A stretch of DNA of 64,000 nt from Micromonospora lupini str. Lupac 08 (GCF_000297395.2 NZ_HF570108.1:3275079-3339078); one strand, 5' to 3'; shown: positions 48,800-57,323, numbered from the stretch's first letter. Notes: a model not told the origin generated them from the letters alone. A program made the numbers and translations.

Positions 48800-49141
48800 T
48801 CAGCCGATGGCGCGCAGATCGCCGTCGTCGGCGACTGTGTTGTCCACGGCCAGCAGCTCGGTGAGCCCGGTGCGGTCCAGCATCTGCCGGAGTCGGGCGC
48901 TGACCCCGGTCAGCCGGATCGCGCCGGCGCCCCGGTGCACCATGAGCAGGGCACTGAGCCCGGACGAGTCGCAGAGGCCGACCCCGGCCAGGTCGATAGT
49001 CACGTGCTGCTCGCCGTGCAGCTCAGCAGCGGCGGCGACCAGGTCGGGCGCGGTGTCGTAGTCCAGCTCGCCGGTCAGCCGCAGCCGGACGTGAGCGGCG
49101 TCGAGCCGGGTCACCTCGATGGTCAACAGCTGGTGGGACAT
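48800..49141 (-). CDS. STAS-domain anti-sigma factor antagonist (1)
   Basis: 113 residues, one STAS domain: LLTIEVTRLDAAHVRLRLTGELDYDTAP, then VTIDLAGVGLCDSSGLSALLMV with the phosphorylatable Ser in DSSG (~58-61). When dephosphorylated such proteins bind an anti-sigma kinase and free a sigma factor. 58 bp from the second STAS gene on the same strand. The SpoIIE-type phosphatase at 49806 is the obvious activator. Confidence 0.9.
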   Translation of the reverse strand: MSHQLLTIEVTRLDAAHVRLRLTGELDYDTAPDLVAAAAELHGEQHVTIDLAGVGLCDSSGLSALLMVHRGAGAIRLTGVSARLRQMLDRTGLTELLAVDNTVADDGDLRAIG

Positions 49142-49199
49142 TCCACCATGTTCCCAGTCCAGCGGCGGAACGCAAACCCTGGGGCCGGGAGCAGCCGGG

Positions 49200-49595
49200 T
49201 CACGCGGTGGCGGAGGACTGCGGCGAGCCGGGGCCGACCGCGCGGGTGGCCGGCAGCGGCCGGCCGAGCAGCGCCGCCACCCCGGTGATGTCCAGGATCG
49301 TCGCCAGGAAGCGGGGAACCGCCCGCAGCCGCAGGGTCGTGCCGACCGACTGGCCCTCCCGCCACGCGTGCACGATCACGGCGAGCCCGGTGCTGTCGAT
49401 GAAGGTCAGGTCGGCGAAGTCCAGCACGAGGGCGCGCGGCGCGTCGGCCAGGACCCGATCGACCTCGGCGCGCAGGGGCGCCGCCGTGGCGTACGCCAAC
49501 TCGCCGCCCACACGGATCAGGGGCCTGTCGGGATCGGACCGGTCGACGGACACGCTCAGCGGCGTCGCCTCCGGAGCCCGCCCAACAGATGCCAC
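49200..49595 (-). CDS. STAS-domain anti-sigma factor antagonist (2)
   Basis: 131 residues from the GTG at 49595 with GGAAAGG 7 bp upstream; the frame stays open above but has no other ribosome site. STAS domain: LSVSVDRSDPDRPLIRVGGELAYATAAPLRAEV, here given by key parts, and LVLDFADLTFIDSTGLAVIVHA with the DSTG phosphorylation site (~72-75). C-terminus is a Pro/Gly-rich tail. Divergent from the SpoIIE phosphatase gene, with about 210 bp between. Confidence 0.87.
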   Translation of the reverse strand: MASVGRAPEATPLSVSVDRSDPDRPLIRVGGELAYATAAPLRAEVDRVLADAPRALVLDFADLTFIDSTGLAVIVHAWREGQSVGTTLRLRAVPRFLATILDITGVAALLGRPLPATRAVGPGSPQSSATA

Positions 49596-49805
49596 GATCA
49601 CGCCTTTCCGCACCCCGCCGTTCTGGCCGGTGCGAGGGGATCGTAACAACCGCCGAGCAGGTCCGCCCGGTACGCGAGCGAGGGCCCGCGACCTGCCGTG
49701 GGATGCCGGTCGGGGCGTACCGGCGTAGGGTGGTCGGAGAGATTTGACCACAGACGCCGGTTCCGGTGCGGGTTCGGGTGGACGACAAGGAGTGAGGCTC
49801 AGCTG

Positions 49806-51572
49806 GTGACTGCTTCCGACGTCAGGGACACCGACCCGGGCGACGGACGGATCTCCACGCCGAGTACCACACGGGCCCCGGCGTGGTCCTCCGGCGCACC
49901 GTCCTGGCCCCCGTCCGCGCTGCCGCCGCTGGCCCCCGACCGCGATCAGGCCACACCGGACTGGTCCGAGGTCGTCGAGCATTTCCGCGAGGGCCTGGTG
50001 GTCTGCGACGCCGACGGCGTCGTCCGACACGTCAGCCCGGTGGCCGAGCGGCTGCTGCCCGAGGTCGTCCCCGGTGCGCCGCTGGCCGCCTCCGGTGTGC
50101 CGGGCCTGAGCGAGGGGAGCCCCGGAGGCTTCACCCACCGCGGGCGGCGCCTCACCGCCCGCCAGGTGCCGCTTTCCGCCGGCCGCTGCTGCTGGTACGT
50201 GGAGGACGTGACCGAGAGCGTCAGCCGTGCCGACGCGCTGCTCGCCGAGCGGGCCCGTTCCGCCTTCCTGGCGGTGGTGGGCGACAAGCTGGGCAACCCC
50301 CTGCACCCCGACCGGGCCGCGGCGGCTGTCGTCCGGCTGGCGGTGCCGACCCTGGCCGAGGTGGCCGTGCTGGTGCTGGCCCCGCGTGCGGGGCGGGCAC
50401 GGTGGTGGCGGGCCTCCCGGGTCGACGACGAGGCGCCGATGGTCGACAGCGGCGTGCTGGCCGGTCCCGCCCTGCCGGCCGCGATCGCCGAGGGGCTGAC
50501 CGGGGTCGAGCCGCACGCTCTCGACTGGTTGGTGGAGCAGGCGGTCGACGCCGGCTGGTTGCCCGGCCTCACGGGCGCCGACAGCGCCGCCCGGGTCGTC
50601 CCGTTGCCCGGCCGGGACGCCCCGGTCGGGGTGCTGCTCGTGGCCCGGCGTTCCAGCCGGTGGTACGACGAGGACGACGTCGGGTTGATCCGTGCCTTCG
50701 CGGCTCGGGCGGGCGCGGCGCTGACCACCGCTCTGCTCTACCGCGACCAGGCCGAGGTCGCCGACACCCTCCAGGCCAGCCTGCTGCCCGTCGAGCCGGC
50801 CGAGACCGCCGGCGTGCAGTGGGGCACGGCGTACCGCCCGGCCCAGGCGGGCCTGCGGATCGGCGGCGACTTCTACGGTTCGCACCGGCTCGCCGACGGC
50901 GGTTCCGTGTTCTTCCTGGGCGACGTCTCCGGCAAGGGCGTCGAGGCGGCCGTGTTCACCGGCCAGCTCCGCCAGTGCCTCCAGGCGCTGCACCGGGTGG
51001 AGTCGCACCCCGGGCGGCTGCTGCGACTGCTCAACGACGCGCTGCTGGAGACGACCCAGGCGCACGGCCAGGGCCGTTTCGCCACCATCGTGCTCGGCGT
51101 GGCCCGTCCGCAGCGCGACGGGGGCGTCACCCTCACGATGGCCGGGGGCGGGCACCTGCCGCCGCTGGTGCTGCGCACGTCGGGCGAGGTCGAGTCGGTG
51201 CCGCTGCGCGGCATGCTGATCGGGGTGGTGCCCGACCCGCGCGTCGGCGAGGTGACCGTGCGGTTGGAGCCGGGCGAGACCTGCCTGCTCTACAGCGACG
51301 GCGTGACCGAGGCCCGTGGGGGCCGCCGCGGCGACGAGCTGTTCGGCGCGGAGCGGTTGGTCACTGCCCTGACCGGGTGCCAGCGGATGCCGGCGCCGGC
51401 CCTGGCCGAACGCGTCGAGCAGGTCACCTGTGACTGGCTGGGGCACGGCGACCACGACGACATCGCGGTGCTGGCGCTGCGCGCGGTCAGCCCGGGCGGG
51501 CGGGCCGCGCGGCACCTGCACTCGGTGCCCACGTCGACGAGCGCCGACGAGCAGCCGGAGAGCCACGCGTGA
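49806..51572 (+). CDS. PAS-GAF-SpoIIE (PP2C-type) serine phosphatase
   Basis: 588 residues from the GTG at 49806 (AGGAGTGAGG upstream). PAS domain ~58-145 (VVEHFREGLVVCDADGVVRHVSPVAERLL), GAF ~160-310 (PTLAEVAVLVLAP; GVLLVARRSSRWYDEDDVGLIRAFA), SpoIIE phosphatase ~320-560 with metal ligands in LRIGGDFYG, FFLGDVSGKGVEAAVF, LLYSDGVTEARG and GDHDDIAVLAL. GGDFYG replaces the usual GGDWYD/GGDFFD end. It should dephosphorylate STAS proteins such as those at 48800, 49200 and 52719. Its stop overlaps the start of the B12-binding gene by 4 bp, so the two are made together. Confidence 0.92.
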   Translation: MTASDVRDTDPGDGRISTPSTTRAPAWSSGAPSWPPSALPPLAPDRDQATPDWSEVVEHFREGLVVCDADGVVRHVSPVAERLLPEVVPGAPLAASGVPGLSEGSPGGFTHRGRRLTARQVPLSAGRCCWYVEDVTESVSRADALLAERARSAFLAVVGDKLGNPLHPDRAAAAVVRLAVPTLAEVAVLVLAPRAGRARWWRASRVDDEAPMVDSGVLAGPALPAAIAEGLTGVEPHALDWLVEQAVDAGWLPGLTGADSAARVVPLPGRDAPVGVLLVARRSSRWYDEDDVGLIRAFAARAGAALTTALLYRDQAEVADTLQASLLPVEPAETAGVQWGTAYRPAQAGLRIGGDFYGSHRLADGGSVFFLGDVSGKGVEAAVFTGQLRQCLQALHRVESHPGRLLRLLNDALLETTQAHGQGRFATIVLGVARPQRDGGVTLTMAGGGHLPPLVLRTSGEVESVPLRGMLIGVVPDPRVGEVTVRLEPGETCLLYSDGVTEARGGRRGDELFGAERLVTALTGCQRMPAPALAERVEQVTCDWLGHGDHDDIAVLALRAVSPGGRAARHLHSVPTSTSADEQPESHA

Positions 51573-52612
51573 CCGCCGCCACGACCATGGACCCGACCGA
51601 CGCCTACCCCGGCTACCTGGCCTGCCTCGCCGACGCCGACGAGTACGCCGCCATCGACGTGGCGCTCGGCCTGCTCGACGCGGGCGTGCCGCCGGAGCGG
51701 GTGCTGCTCGACCTGGTCGCGCCGGCTCAGGCCGAGGTGGGTGAGCGGTGGGCGCGCAACGAGTGGAGCGTGGCCCAGGAGCACGCGGCGACCCACATCA
51801 GCGAGCGGGTGGTGGCCGCGGTGGCGGCGCACGCCAACCCGCGTCCGACCGGCGGGCGGATCGTGGTGGCCTGCATGGACGGCGAGTGGCACGCGCTGCC
51901 GCCCCGGCTGGTGGCCGAGGTGCTGCGGCTGCGCGGCTGGCAGGTGACCTTCCTGGGCGCGAGCGTGCCGGCTGCGCACCTGGTGTCGTACCTGCACCGG
52001 CACGACGCGCAGGCGGTCGCGTTGGCCTGCGCGCTGCCGATGCGGCTGCCGCACGCCCACCGGATGATCGAGGCGTGCCGGCGTTCGGACGTGCCGGTCG
52101 TCGTGGGCGGGCGTGGCTTCGGCGCGGACGGCAGGTGGGCGGCGCGGCTCGGCGCGGCCTGGGCGCCGAACGCGCCGGCGGCGGCCGAGTTGATCGCCGA
52201 CGAGCGGGCGCTGCGGCGGGTGCCGGCGGCGCAGCTCGGGCACCTGGCCGACGACGAGTACGCGAGTCTCGTCCGCCGCCGGGGTGAGCTGATCGACAGC
52301 GCGCTCACCGACCTGCGCGAGCGGGTGCCGGCGACCCGGGAGTACACGGCCGCCCAGCTCGACTCGACGGTGAGCGACCTGGGGCACATCGTGGACTCGC
52401 TGGCCGCCTCGCTCTACGTCGACGACGCCTCGCTGTTCACCGAGTTCGTCGGTTGGCTGGTGGAGATCCTGACCAGTCGGGGGGTGCCGGCCAGTGCCGT
52501 CGCCCTGACCCTGGAGCACTACGCCGCCGTGCTGCGCGACTTTCCCCGCGCGTCGGACGCGGTGGCCCGCAGCCGCGCCGGGCTGCCTGCCACGCCTCGT
52601 TCCGGGGGCTGA
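51569..52612 (+). CDS. CarH-like cobalamin-binding photosensor domain protein without HTH
   Basis: 347 residues, start overlapping the phosphatase stop (GTGA). N-terminal four-helix domain (1-90) with W61, then E71-H72, i.e. the Wx9EH signature of CarH/LitR adenosylcobalamin photoreceptors. Rossmann B12-binding domain (95-215): MDGEWHALP with His108 as lower ligand in an ExHxx[G/P] motif, FLGASVP (Ser) and VVVGGRGFG (GG). C-terminal all-helical domain (~230-345) of unknown type. No MerR HTH is present, so it cannot act like CarH on DNA. Context suggests that light or B12 controls the PAS-GAF-SpoIIE phosphatase or a STAS partner. Confidence 0.85.
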   Translation: MTAATTMDPTDAYPGYLACLADADEYAAIDVALGLLDAGVPPERVLLDLVAPAQAEVGERWARNEWSVAQEHAATHISERVVAAVAAHANPRPTGGRIVVACMDGEWHALPPRLVAEVLRLRGWQVTFLGASVPAAHLVSYLHRHDAQAVALACALPMRLPHAHRMIEACRRSDVPVVVGGRGFGADGRWAARLGAAWAPNAPAAAELIADERALRRVPAAQLGHLADDEYASLVRRRGELIDSALTDLRERVPATREYTAAQLDSTVSDLGHIVDSLAASLYVDDASLFTEFVGWLVEILTSRGVPASAVALTLEHYAAVLRDFPRASDAVARSRAGLPATPRSGG

Positions 52613-52664
52613 GGCCGGCTCCCGGGCGATCACCACGCGCTGCGGACCGTCGCACCCCCCTGCG

Positions 52665-52670
52665 TATACT
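52665..52670 (+). promoter_or_regulatory. TATACT -10 box of the third STAS gene
   Basis: TGCGTATACT, an extended -10-like box about 50 bp before the GTG at 52719. The -35 region is weak. It shows the STAS-RR part can be transcribed apart from the phosphatase operon. Confidence 0.5.
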
Positions 52671-52718
52671 TGCCGGACTGCAAACGTCCCACCCACCGGT
52701 GGAGCGAGGGGGAGAACG

Positions 52719-53066
52719 GTGACGTTCAGCGTCAGCCACGCCGAGCGTGACGGCGGTGCGGCCTGCCTGCGGCTCGCCGGTGAGCTGGACCTGAGCACCG
52801 CCGGTGAGCTTGCTGCCGCCATCGACAAGCTCACCGCGGCCGGCGAGCGGCGGGTGCTGCTCGACCTCACCGACCTGACCTTCTGTGACTCCACCGGGAT
52901 GGCCGTGTTCGTCCGGGGCGACAACCAGGTCGCCGCCGACGGGGGTTGGTTGCGGATCACGGGCGCCAACGGGCGGGTCGAGCGCGTGTTGCGGGTCACC
53001 GGTCTGGCCGACGTGCTGCGATACCTTCCGGACACGGCGGACCCGGCGTCCCAGAGCGCCTCCTGA
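52719..53066 (+). CDS. STAS-domain anti-sigma factor antagonist (3)
   Basis: 115 residues from a GTG with GAGGGGGAGAACG upstream. STAS: FSVSHAERDGGAACLRLAGELDLSTAGEL, then VLLDLTDLTFCDSTGMAVFVRG with the DSTG phosphorylation site (~58-61). ~106 bp after the B12-binding gene. Candidate substrate of the SpoIIE phosphatase. Together with the two STAS proteins on the minus strand it makes three antagonists in 4.3 kb, while no RsbW/SpoIIAB-type kinase gene is in the window. Confidence 0.9.
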   Translation: MTFSVSHAERDGGAACLRLAGELDLSTAGELAAAIDKLTAAGERRVLLDLTDLTFCDSTGMAVFVRGDNQVAADGGWLRITGANGRVERVLRVTGLADVLRYLPDTADPASQSAS

Positions 53067-53137
53067 TGGGCTAGATTTCCCCGCCAGCACGGTGACCGTT
53101 CCGGTCTCCTCTCTTCGCCGACCCGAGGCAGGTAGTG

Positions 53138-53581
53138 ATGGGCGACAGCCCGCAGCCGGTACGCATCCTGGTGGTCGACGACGACCCGGGTGACGTGCTG
53201 ATGATCGAGGAGGCGTTGGCCGACTCCGACGTCGAGAAGATCATTGACGTGGTCAGCGACGGCGAGGAGGCGATGGAGTTCCTGCGCGCCGAGGGCCGGC
53301 ACGTGCAGGCTCGCCGACCCGACGTCATCCTGCTGGACCTGAACATGCCCCGGATGGACGGGCGGCAGGTGCTCGGCGCGGTCAAGCAGGACGAGGATCT
53401 GCGGACCATCCCGATCGTGGTGCTGACGACCTCGAACGCCGACACCGACATCGTGGGCAGCTACACGTTGCAGGCCAACGCGTACGTCACCAAGCCGATC
53501 GACCTGGACGACTTCAACGACGTGGTGCGCCGCATCGACGAGTTCTTCGGCCGCGTGGTCGTGCTGCCCAAGCGCCAGTGA
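53138..53581 (+). CDS. Rcp1-type single-domain response regulator
   Basis: 147 residues from the ATG at 53138 (a GTG one codon before is possible). Receiver only: ILVVDDDPGDVLMIEEAL (acidic triad), VILLDLNMPRMDGRQVL (Asp67), VVLTTSNADTDI (Thr) and NAYVTKPIDLDDF (Lys). The PGDV...IEEAL start is that of regulators that pair with phytochromes and other photosensor kinases (Rcp1). No kinase is adjacent. May pass a phospho-signal by protein contact. TAGATT at 53072-53077 is a plausible -10. Confidence 0.9.
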   Translation: MGDSPQPVRILVVDDDPGDVLMIEEALADSDVEKIIDVVSDGEEAMEFLRAEGRHVQARRPDVILLDLNMPRMDGRQVLGAVKQDEDLRTIPIVVLTTSNADTDIVGSYTLQANAYVTKPIDLDDFNDVVRRIDEFFGRVVVLPKRQ

Positions 53582-53760
53582 TCCCGCCGGGCGCGGCCGA
53601 CCGGCATTGTCCCCGCCGCCGGTCCGACGTGGCCCGTCGCCGCGCCGCGTCGCCCGACGCGCTCGCATGCTGAACAATTTTCCCGAACCGCCTCGGCCGC
53701 TGTCGCCGCGTCCGAGGATCCAGGTGGGGAAGTAACAGCGGCTGCCTGGGGGGCGACAGT

Positions 53761-54294
53761 ATGAGGTTCTCCGTCGTGAAGACCGGCTACGACCAGCGGC
53801 AGGTGGATTCCTGCCTGGACGAGCTGGGGATCCGGTTGTCCCGGCTCGCGGCGCGGGCGGAGGGCGCCGCCGGGGGGACCCGCGAGTGGGACGAGATCCG
53901 CCAGGAGGCGACCTGGCTCAGCGGGCTGCTCCAGCGGCTCGACCTGGGCGACGCCGCGACGACCCGGCAGGCCGGCGACGCGGTACGGCGGGAGGCGGCC
54001 GAGATCCTGGCGCAGGCCCGCTCCGAGCTGGACGAGGCCCGCGAGGAGGCCCGGCGCGTCCGCGAGCAGGCGTACGCGGACGCCGTGCAGGCCCGGCGGG
54101 ACTTCGAGGAGGCGTTGCACGCGCGGCGACGCCGCGAAGCGCTTGTCGACGAGATCCTCACCGGCGTGACAGTCGAGCCGGTGCCGGCCGACACGCCGAC
54201 GGCGGCGGCCGGAACGGGCGTACCGGCGACCCGGGTGGCGGCCGGCGGCCAGGACGCGGGCGCACAGCCACCCGGCGGGCGTACGACCCGCTGA
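53761..54294 (+). CDS. DivIVA-like coiled-coil protein
   Basis: 177 residues. N-terminal DivIVA-type motif FSVVKTGYDQRQVDSCLDELG (key residues GYDxxxVD, ~8-20), a coiled coil (~75-135; AAEILAQARSELDEAREEARRVREQAYADAV in key residues) and a Pro/Gly/Thr-rich tail. DivIVA proteins mark poles and septa in actinomycetes. Shorter than the main Wag31/DivIVA, so an accessory paralogue. Ends 8 bp from the convergent gene. Confidence 0.78.
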   Translation: MRFSVVKTGYDQRQVDSCLDELGIRLSRLAARAEGAAGGTREWDEIRQEATWLSGLLQRLDLGDAATTRQAGDAVRREAAEILAQARSELDEAREEARRVREQAYADAVQARRDFEEALHARRRREALVDEILTGVTVEPVPADTPTAAAGTGVPATRVAAGGQDAGAQPPGGRTTR

Positions 54295-54302
54295 GCGCGG
54301 GC

Positions 54303-55151
54303 TCAGACGGTGAGTGCCGCCGCCACGGTGCTCGCGCGCTCCTCGTGCTGGGCGTACGCGTCGGGGAAGGCGGAGATCTGCACGGCCTGGGCGGCGGCGG
54401 TGACGCTCATGTCCTCCCAGCCGGGGATCTCGGCCAGCGCCGTGTAGAAGGCCCGCGCGGCGTACGACGGGCGCATCAGCTCCGCCACGGTGCCCCAGCC
54501 GCTGCTGGGCCGCTGCTGGAACAGCCCGACCGAGTCGTGGTCGGCGCCGCTGCCCTGGTGCGGGTACTGCGTCGACTCCGGCAGCACGTCGCTGGCCAGG
54601 TTGTAGAGGTTGCTCTCCTGCATCGCGGTCGCCAGCGCCACCACCAGGGCGCGGCGCGGCATCTTCAGCTCCCGGCCGACGTCCACGATGATCTTGGCGT
54701 TGTCCATCTGGACCTGGTCGAGCCCGGCGACCGGGCGGGGTCGGCGGGGCTTGACCGGCTTCTTGGGGGCCGCCTTGCGGGCGGCGGTGGGGGTCGGCGA
54801 CGCCGTGGGGGTGGGGATGACCCGGGCGGGGGCGGCGTCGCGGTCCAGCGACCGGGAGGCGCGCTCGTCGGCGATGGAGGCGCGGTCGGCCAGCGCGTCG
54901 GCCATCGGTCGTACCGGCTGCGGGGCGTCCTCGGTGCCACGGGCCGCGGCGAACGCGCCCAGGCCGAGGCAGCAGGTGACGCCGGTGGCCAGGGCGACCC
55001 GGACGGGGGTGGAGCCCAGCCGGGTGCGGCGCGGCGGCGGCTCGGGGGCCCGGTGACGGCCGATCGTCCGTTCGGTTGATGCGGCGTCGCCCGAGCGGGT
55101 GGTCGGGAGCGCGTCGGTCAGCTTCTGGGCGGCGGGGTCGACGGGATGCAC
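54303..55151 (-). CDS. Secreted or membrane-anchored lysozyme/SLT-like protein, paralogue 3
   Basis: 282 residues. Basic cytoplasmic start, one hydrophobic segment (~50-70, VALATGVTCCLGLGAFAAA) that may be a late signal or anchor, a Pro/Thr/Lys-rich linker (~110-140), then the same domain as 17543 and 21127: AMQESNLYNLA and DSVGLFQQRPSSGWGT, ending AFPDAYAQHE. An insert (DVLPESTQYPHQGSGADH) widens the loop between the two motifs. Unlike the others no GGAAT-N18-GTT is seen upstream. Confidence 0.75.
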   Translation of the reverse strand: MHPVDPAAQKLTDALPTTRSGDAASTERTIGRHRAPEPPPRRTRLGSTPVRVALATGVTCCLGLGAFAAARGTEDAPQPVRPMADALADRASIADERASRSLDRDAAPARVIPTPTASPTPTAARKAAPKKPVKPRRPRPVAGLDQVQMDNAKIIVDVGRELKMPRRALVVALATAMQESNLYNLASDVLPESTQYPHQGSGADHDSVGLFQQRPSSGWGTVAELMRPSYAARAFYTALAEIPGWEDMSVTAAAQAVQISAFPDAYAQHEERASTVAAALTV

Positions 55152-55465
55152 CCGCCGAGGCTAGATAGCGGATCGGCCGCTGCCATCGGCCCGTACGGTG
55201 GCATGCGCCACAATTTGCCCGGATCGTGGTCGCCATATCGGACGAAAGACCGGTTAGACCCGTGAAACCTCGCTGATCAGGCGAGCCGGTTATTCCCGAT
55301 TAGCCCGGCCAACTCGGTCGCCACCGCAGGCCCACTCGCCCGCTGCGGCCGCTCCCCGGTGATCCTCCGTTCGGAGGGCACTCGCTCCACCGAACGGAGG
55401 AGGCCCGGGGTGGCCGGCCAGCGGATCTGGCACCGAAAAGCCGCCAACCGGTCACGGTGCCGGGA
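55152..55465. other. 314-bp intergenic region
   Basis: No gene seen. Contains an inverted repeat CCTCCGTTCGG (55364-55374) with its exact complement at 55390-55400, the left arm itself running into CGGAGG so it can also fold alone. It lies beyond the stop of the Ohr-like gene and upstream of the secreted-protein gene on the same strand, so terminator or operator are both possible. Confidence 0.45.
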
Positions 55466-55891
55466 TCAGTGCCTGCCGTTCTCCGCCGGGGTGACGGTCA
55501 GACGGTGGCGGGTGTTGTCGCCGCTGGAGAACGGCCACAGCCGGTCGGCGTACTCGACCAGATCGGCCAACTGCGACCGGCTCAGGCCGGCGGACGAGAT
55601 CGAGGCGTGCACGTCGGCCCGGTAACGGCCGTCGTCGTCGCGGCCCAGCTTCGCCTCGGCGCGTACCTGCACCGTGTGCGCCTCGTTCGTGATCTCCCCG
55701 GCCGCCTCCACGGCGGCGTGGTGCAGGCAGGACGCGAAGGCCGCCGCCAACAGCTGCTCCGGTCTCAGGCCGGTGCAGTGCGCCGCCAGCGGCGACGCCA
55801 GTGGCGTGGAGAGCCCGCCGTCGTCGGTACGTACGTGGCCGCCCTCGGCCGTCGCGGTGGCCTCATGCAGCCAGGAACTCGGACTCGGCAT
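55466..55891 (-). CDS. OsmC/Ohr-family protein lacking the second conserved cysteine
   Basis: 141 residues from the ATG at 55891 with GGGAGGAACGCG upstream. Ohr-like: conserved Arg after GGHV, RPEQLLAAAFASCLHHAA with the peroxidatic Cys (~56), then a last strand where typical Ohr has VCPYS but this protein has RLWPFS, i.e. Trp for the resolving Cys. Ohr reduces organic hydroperoxides with a Cys-Cys pair, so this protein is either a one-Cys variant or has changed function. An additional Cys lies at AAHCTG. Confidence 0.82.
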   Translation of the reverse strand: MPSPSSWLHEATATAEGGHVRTDDGGLSTPLASPLAAHCTGLRPEQLLAAAFASCLHHAAVEAAGEITNEAHTVQVRAEAKLGRDDDGRYRADVHASISSAGLSRSQLADLVEYADRLWPFSSGDNTRHRLTVTPAENGRH

Positions 55892-55963
55892 CGCGTTCCT
55901 CCCGTCGCTCACCCGCCCGGCTACCCGGCCGGGGGCGGGCGAAACGCCGCGCGACCCCGCCCG

Positions 55964-56893
55964 TCAGATCCCGTCGACCACCGACAGCGCCTCGGTGGCC
56001 TCCGCGGCGGCCCGCTCGGTCCACGGCGACGTCGCCGTAGGTTTGCGCGGCGTGGGGATCATCATCGGCACGTACACCCGGGCGTCCACGGCCTCGGCCA
56101 GCAGCAGCGCGGCGACCAGGCTGGTGGGGCGTTCCGCCGGGTCGTCGGCCAGGCAGGAGCGGCACAACTCGGACACCTCCGGCGGCAGCCCGTCGATCTC
56201 GGGCAGCGGCTCGGGAGGCCGGCTGCGACGCTCGGTCAGCAGCTCGGCGGCAGTGTTCGCCCGGTACGGCAGCCGGCTGGTGAGGCAGTAGTAGAGCAGC
56301 ACGCCCAGGGCGTACATGTCGGCCGCCGGGGTGGCCGGCGTGCCGTCGAGCTGCTCGGGCGCCAGGTAGGCCGGCGTGCCCAGCACCACGCCGTCCGGCA
56401 TCGGGTCCGCCGCCCCGGCCGCCGTGGCGATGCCGAAGTCGAGGACCTTCACGCCGACCGGGGTGAGCATGACGTTCGCCGGCTTGACGTCGCGGTGCAC
56501 GATGCCGCTCGCGTGCGCGGCGGACAGCGCGGCGGCCACCTCAGCGCAGACCCGCACCGAGATGCGCCAGTCCAGGGGACCAGCCCGCAGGTGCGCGGCG
56601 AGCGTCTCGCCCTCGGCCAGCTCCATCACGATGTACGGCGACCGGCGGCCGGGCAGCGTCGAGGAGGTGCCGAAGTCGTGCACGCTCGCCACGTTCGGGT
56701 GCACCAGCCGGGCCGCCGAGCGGGCCTCCGTGCGGATGCGGTCCACCGTGTCGTGCAGGCCCTCCGGGCCGGGCGAGATCAGCTTCACCGCGACCGGCCG
56801 GTCCAGCACACGGTCGTGGGCCCGCCACACCTCGGACATCCCGCCCACGCCGATACGCTGTTCGAGCTGGTACCGCCCGTCCAGCGTGCGCAT
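55964..56893 (-). CDS. Soluble Ser/Thr protein kinase (PknB-type catalytic domain)
   Basis: 309 residues from the ATG at 56893 with GAGGAGCGGTCG in front; the frame is open 24 codons above without a ribosome site. Full Hanks kinase: IGVGGMSEV glycine loop, VAVKLI lysine, HRDVKPANV catalytic loop, LDFGIA metal site, GTPAYLAPEQL activation/substrate segment. No transmembrane segment or PASTA domains; the C-terminus is a short helical and Pro-rich tail (PTPRKPTATSPW). Cytoplasmic; targets unknown. Confidence 0.92.
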   Translation of the reverse strand: MRTLDGRYQLEQRIGVGGMSEVWRAHDRVLDRPVAVKLISPGPEGLHDTVDRIRTEARSAARLVHPNVASVHDFGTSSTLPGRRSPYIVMELAEGETLAAHLRAGPLDWRISVRVCAEVAAALSAAHASGIVHRDVKPANVMLTPVGVKVLDFGIATAAGAADPMPDGVVLGTPAYLAPEQLDGTPATPAADMYALGVLLYYCLTSRLPYRANTAAELLTERRSRPPEPLPEIDGLPPEVSELCRSCLADDPAERPTSLVAALLLAEAVDARVYVPMMIPTPRKPTATSPWTERAAAEATEALSVVDGI

Positions 56894-57092
56894 CGACCGC
56901 TCCTCGTCCTCGCCCGCCGACGGCGGGTGCCTCCGATCGCGGTACCCGGGGTCCGAGCTGGGCAAACCGTACGGTGATCGGGCGTGGCCGATCCCGCCGT
57001 ACCTCGGCGCGGTCCGCCGGCGGGTGCGGTAGCTTGCGAGCCAGGGCTGGGCGTACCGAGCGTGCCGGCACGGTCACCGAGGGGTCACCGCG

Positions 57093-57323
57093 ATGAGCGA
57101 GGTCACCGTACGCTTCGTGGGCGGTCCCGCGGACGGCCTGGTCCGCGCGGTGCCGGCCGGCCCGGACGGCGCCCCTCCGCGGCGTTGGATCATGCGACAC
57201 CCCGACGGCACCGGCCCGACGCAGCCGGGCCCCGACCACCTCTACGAACGCGACCAGCCCGACGGCCTGGGCGGGTGGAGCATGCGGTTCGTGCGCACCG
57301 ACGCGTACGGGGTGTCCGAGTGA
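57093..57323 (+). CDS. Small hypothetical protein
   Basis: 76 residues from an ATG with GAGGGG upstream. It starts VTVRFVGGPADGLVRAVPAG, a beta-hairpin-like pattern seen in short actinobacterial proteins of unknown function (GGPADG motif). No further inference. Confidence 0.6.
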   Translation: MSEVTVRFVGGPADGLVRAVPAGPDGAPPRRWIMRHPDGTGPTQPGPDHLYERDQPDGLGGWSMRFVRTDAYGVSE

